Positions 63,627 to 64,000 of a stretch of 64,000 bases of DNA are shown one piece after another (the first letter of the stretch is position 1; every line of letters begins with the position of its first letter). The notes under the pieces were generated by a model. It saw only the letters and a list, made by a program, of their open reading frames with translations, was not told where the DNA came from and did no database searches. This stretch comes from Pseudoalteromonas luteoviolacea S2607 (GTDB lineage: Bacteria; Pseudomonadota; Gammaproteobacteria; Enterobacterales; Alteromonadaceae), in assembly GCF_001625575.1 (NCBI RefSeq), contig NZ_AUXV01000056.1, positions 186,001 to 250,000 on the forward strand, written 5' to 3'. The position numbers and the translations under genes are program-made.

Positions 63627-64000
63627 CTAAATAAACTTTTTAATAATGAAATCTACTTTAACCCGTTTGGCTTGCCCCAGTATTTTTTGTACTGGCGCAG
63701 GATAATCTTGCAGCGTCTCAATGTCATCAGGGCCAGAGAGCTTTCGGCAATGAGCTAAAATGGCCTCTTTTTCTGTATCAATATAAGACTTTAACTCTTC
63801 AGCTTTATCCTCAATCAAAATACCGTTTTCTATATCAAGCCCCCAAGCTCTTGGGTTTAGGTTATGTCCCGTCATTAGGTGAACTTGGTTGTCTTTATTT
63901 ATACCTTTTAAGTGGAAAGAGTTAGCGCCATCTTTCCACAAGTACACGTTCAAAACTCCCTGCTCTATGTACTTTCTTTGTGATTTTAGGAACTTATGAA
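63627..64000 (-). CDS. pssA: phosphatidylserine synthase PssA, C-terminal part
   Basis: The frame stays open to the right edge, so this is the C-terminal 124 residues of a longer gene. It contains the second HKD motif of the phospholipase-D family (H-L-K-G-I-N-K-D in SFHLKGINKDN), then LMTGHNLNPRAWGLDIENGILI in part, collinear with the C-terminus of E. coli PssA (451 residues). It makes phosphatidylserine from CDP-diacylglycerol and serine. The TTG at 63953 is internal, not a start. Confidence 0.92.
   Translation of the reverse strand, partial: HKFLKSQRKYIEQGVLNVYLWKDGANSFHLKGINKDNQVHLMTGHNLNPRAWGLDIENGILIEDKAEELKSYIDTEKEAILAHCRKLSGPDDIETLQDYPAPVQKILGQAKRVKVDFIIKKFI

Overview
The window looks like chromosomal DNA of a marine gammaproteobacterium of the Pseudoalteromonas/Shewanella kind, most likely Pseudoalteromonas. 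The reasons are low GC content, the block gyrA / serC-aroA-cmk-rpsA-ihfB-lapAB-pyrF, an ubiG-gph pair divergent from gyrA, secreted chitin-degrading and chitin-binding enzymes, a TonB siderophore receptor under a Fur box, and several Alteromonadales-type hypothetical proteins. I see no prophage, insertion sequence, CRISPR array or rRNA operon. The organism assignment is inference from gene content.

Layout. 1-8.5 kb: a cut-off beta-propeller protein, an alpha/beta hydrolase, a membrane protein, a secreted Cys-containing protein, a tandem pair of exported amidohydrolases (one lacking most metal ligands), a DUF3718-like protein and a DUF445 protein. 8.5-14.4 kb: a fructosamine-kinase-fold protein with lost catalytic residues, a CPXCG protein, riboflavin synthase, a MATE pump overlapping a DUF3080 lipoprotein, four tandem tRNA-Val genes and a 2OG-Fe(II) oxygenase. 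14.4-19.5 kb: the complete biotin locus bioBFCD / bioA around a BirA operator. 19.7-24.6 kb: a KamA-family radical SAM enzyme, a P-loop kinase, asnS and a GH18 chitinase whose C-terminal chitin-binding module is frameshifted. 24.7-27.7 kb: a globin next to a three-gene redox operon (di-heme peroxidase, cupredoxin, cytochrome P460). 27.8-32 kb: a chemoreceptor ending in a PilZ domain, fklB, tRNA-Ser and two small membrane proteins. 32.4-38 kb: a Fur-controlled siderophore receptor, a trypsin-like protease with alternating PKD and chitin-binding modules, and a protein of unknown family.

38-42.5 kb is a compact four-gene light-repair operon: DASH cryptochrome, a second photolyase/cryptochrome, a 48-residue DUF2256 zinc-ribbon-like protein, and an FeS-type photolyase-related protein. 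42.6-57.2 kb is core housekeeping: pyrF, lapBA, ihfB, rpsA, cmk, aroA, serC, gyrA, ubiG, gph and nrdA. The nrdA upstream region carries two NrdR-like boxes 31 bp apart and two opposed DnaA boxes inside a nested inverted repeat. nrdB does not follow nrdA.

57.4-60.5 kb is a translationally coupled operon egtB-egtD-phzF-like, which suggests an ergothioneine-type thiol-histidine pathway with an extra PhzF-fold protein whose usual catalytic Glu is Ala. The window closes with a DUF4331 exported protein, a divergent AraC regulator and the C-terminal end of pssA. The best candidates for under-described biology are the egtB-egtD-phzF-like operon, the peroxidase-cupredoxin-P460 operon, the photolyase/DUF2256 operon and the fructosamine-kinase pseudoenzyme.
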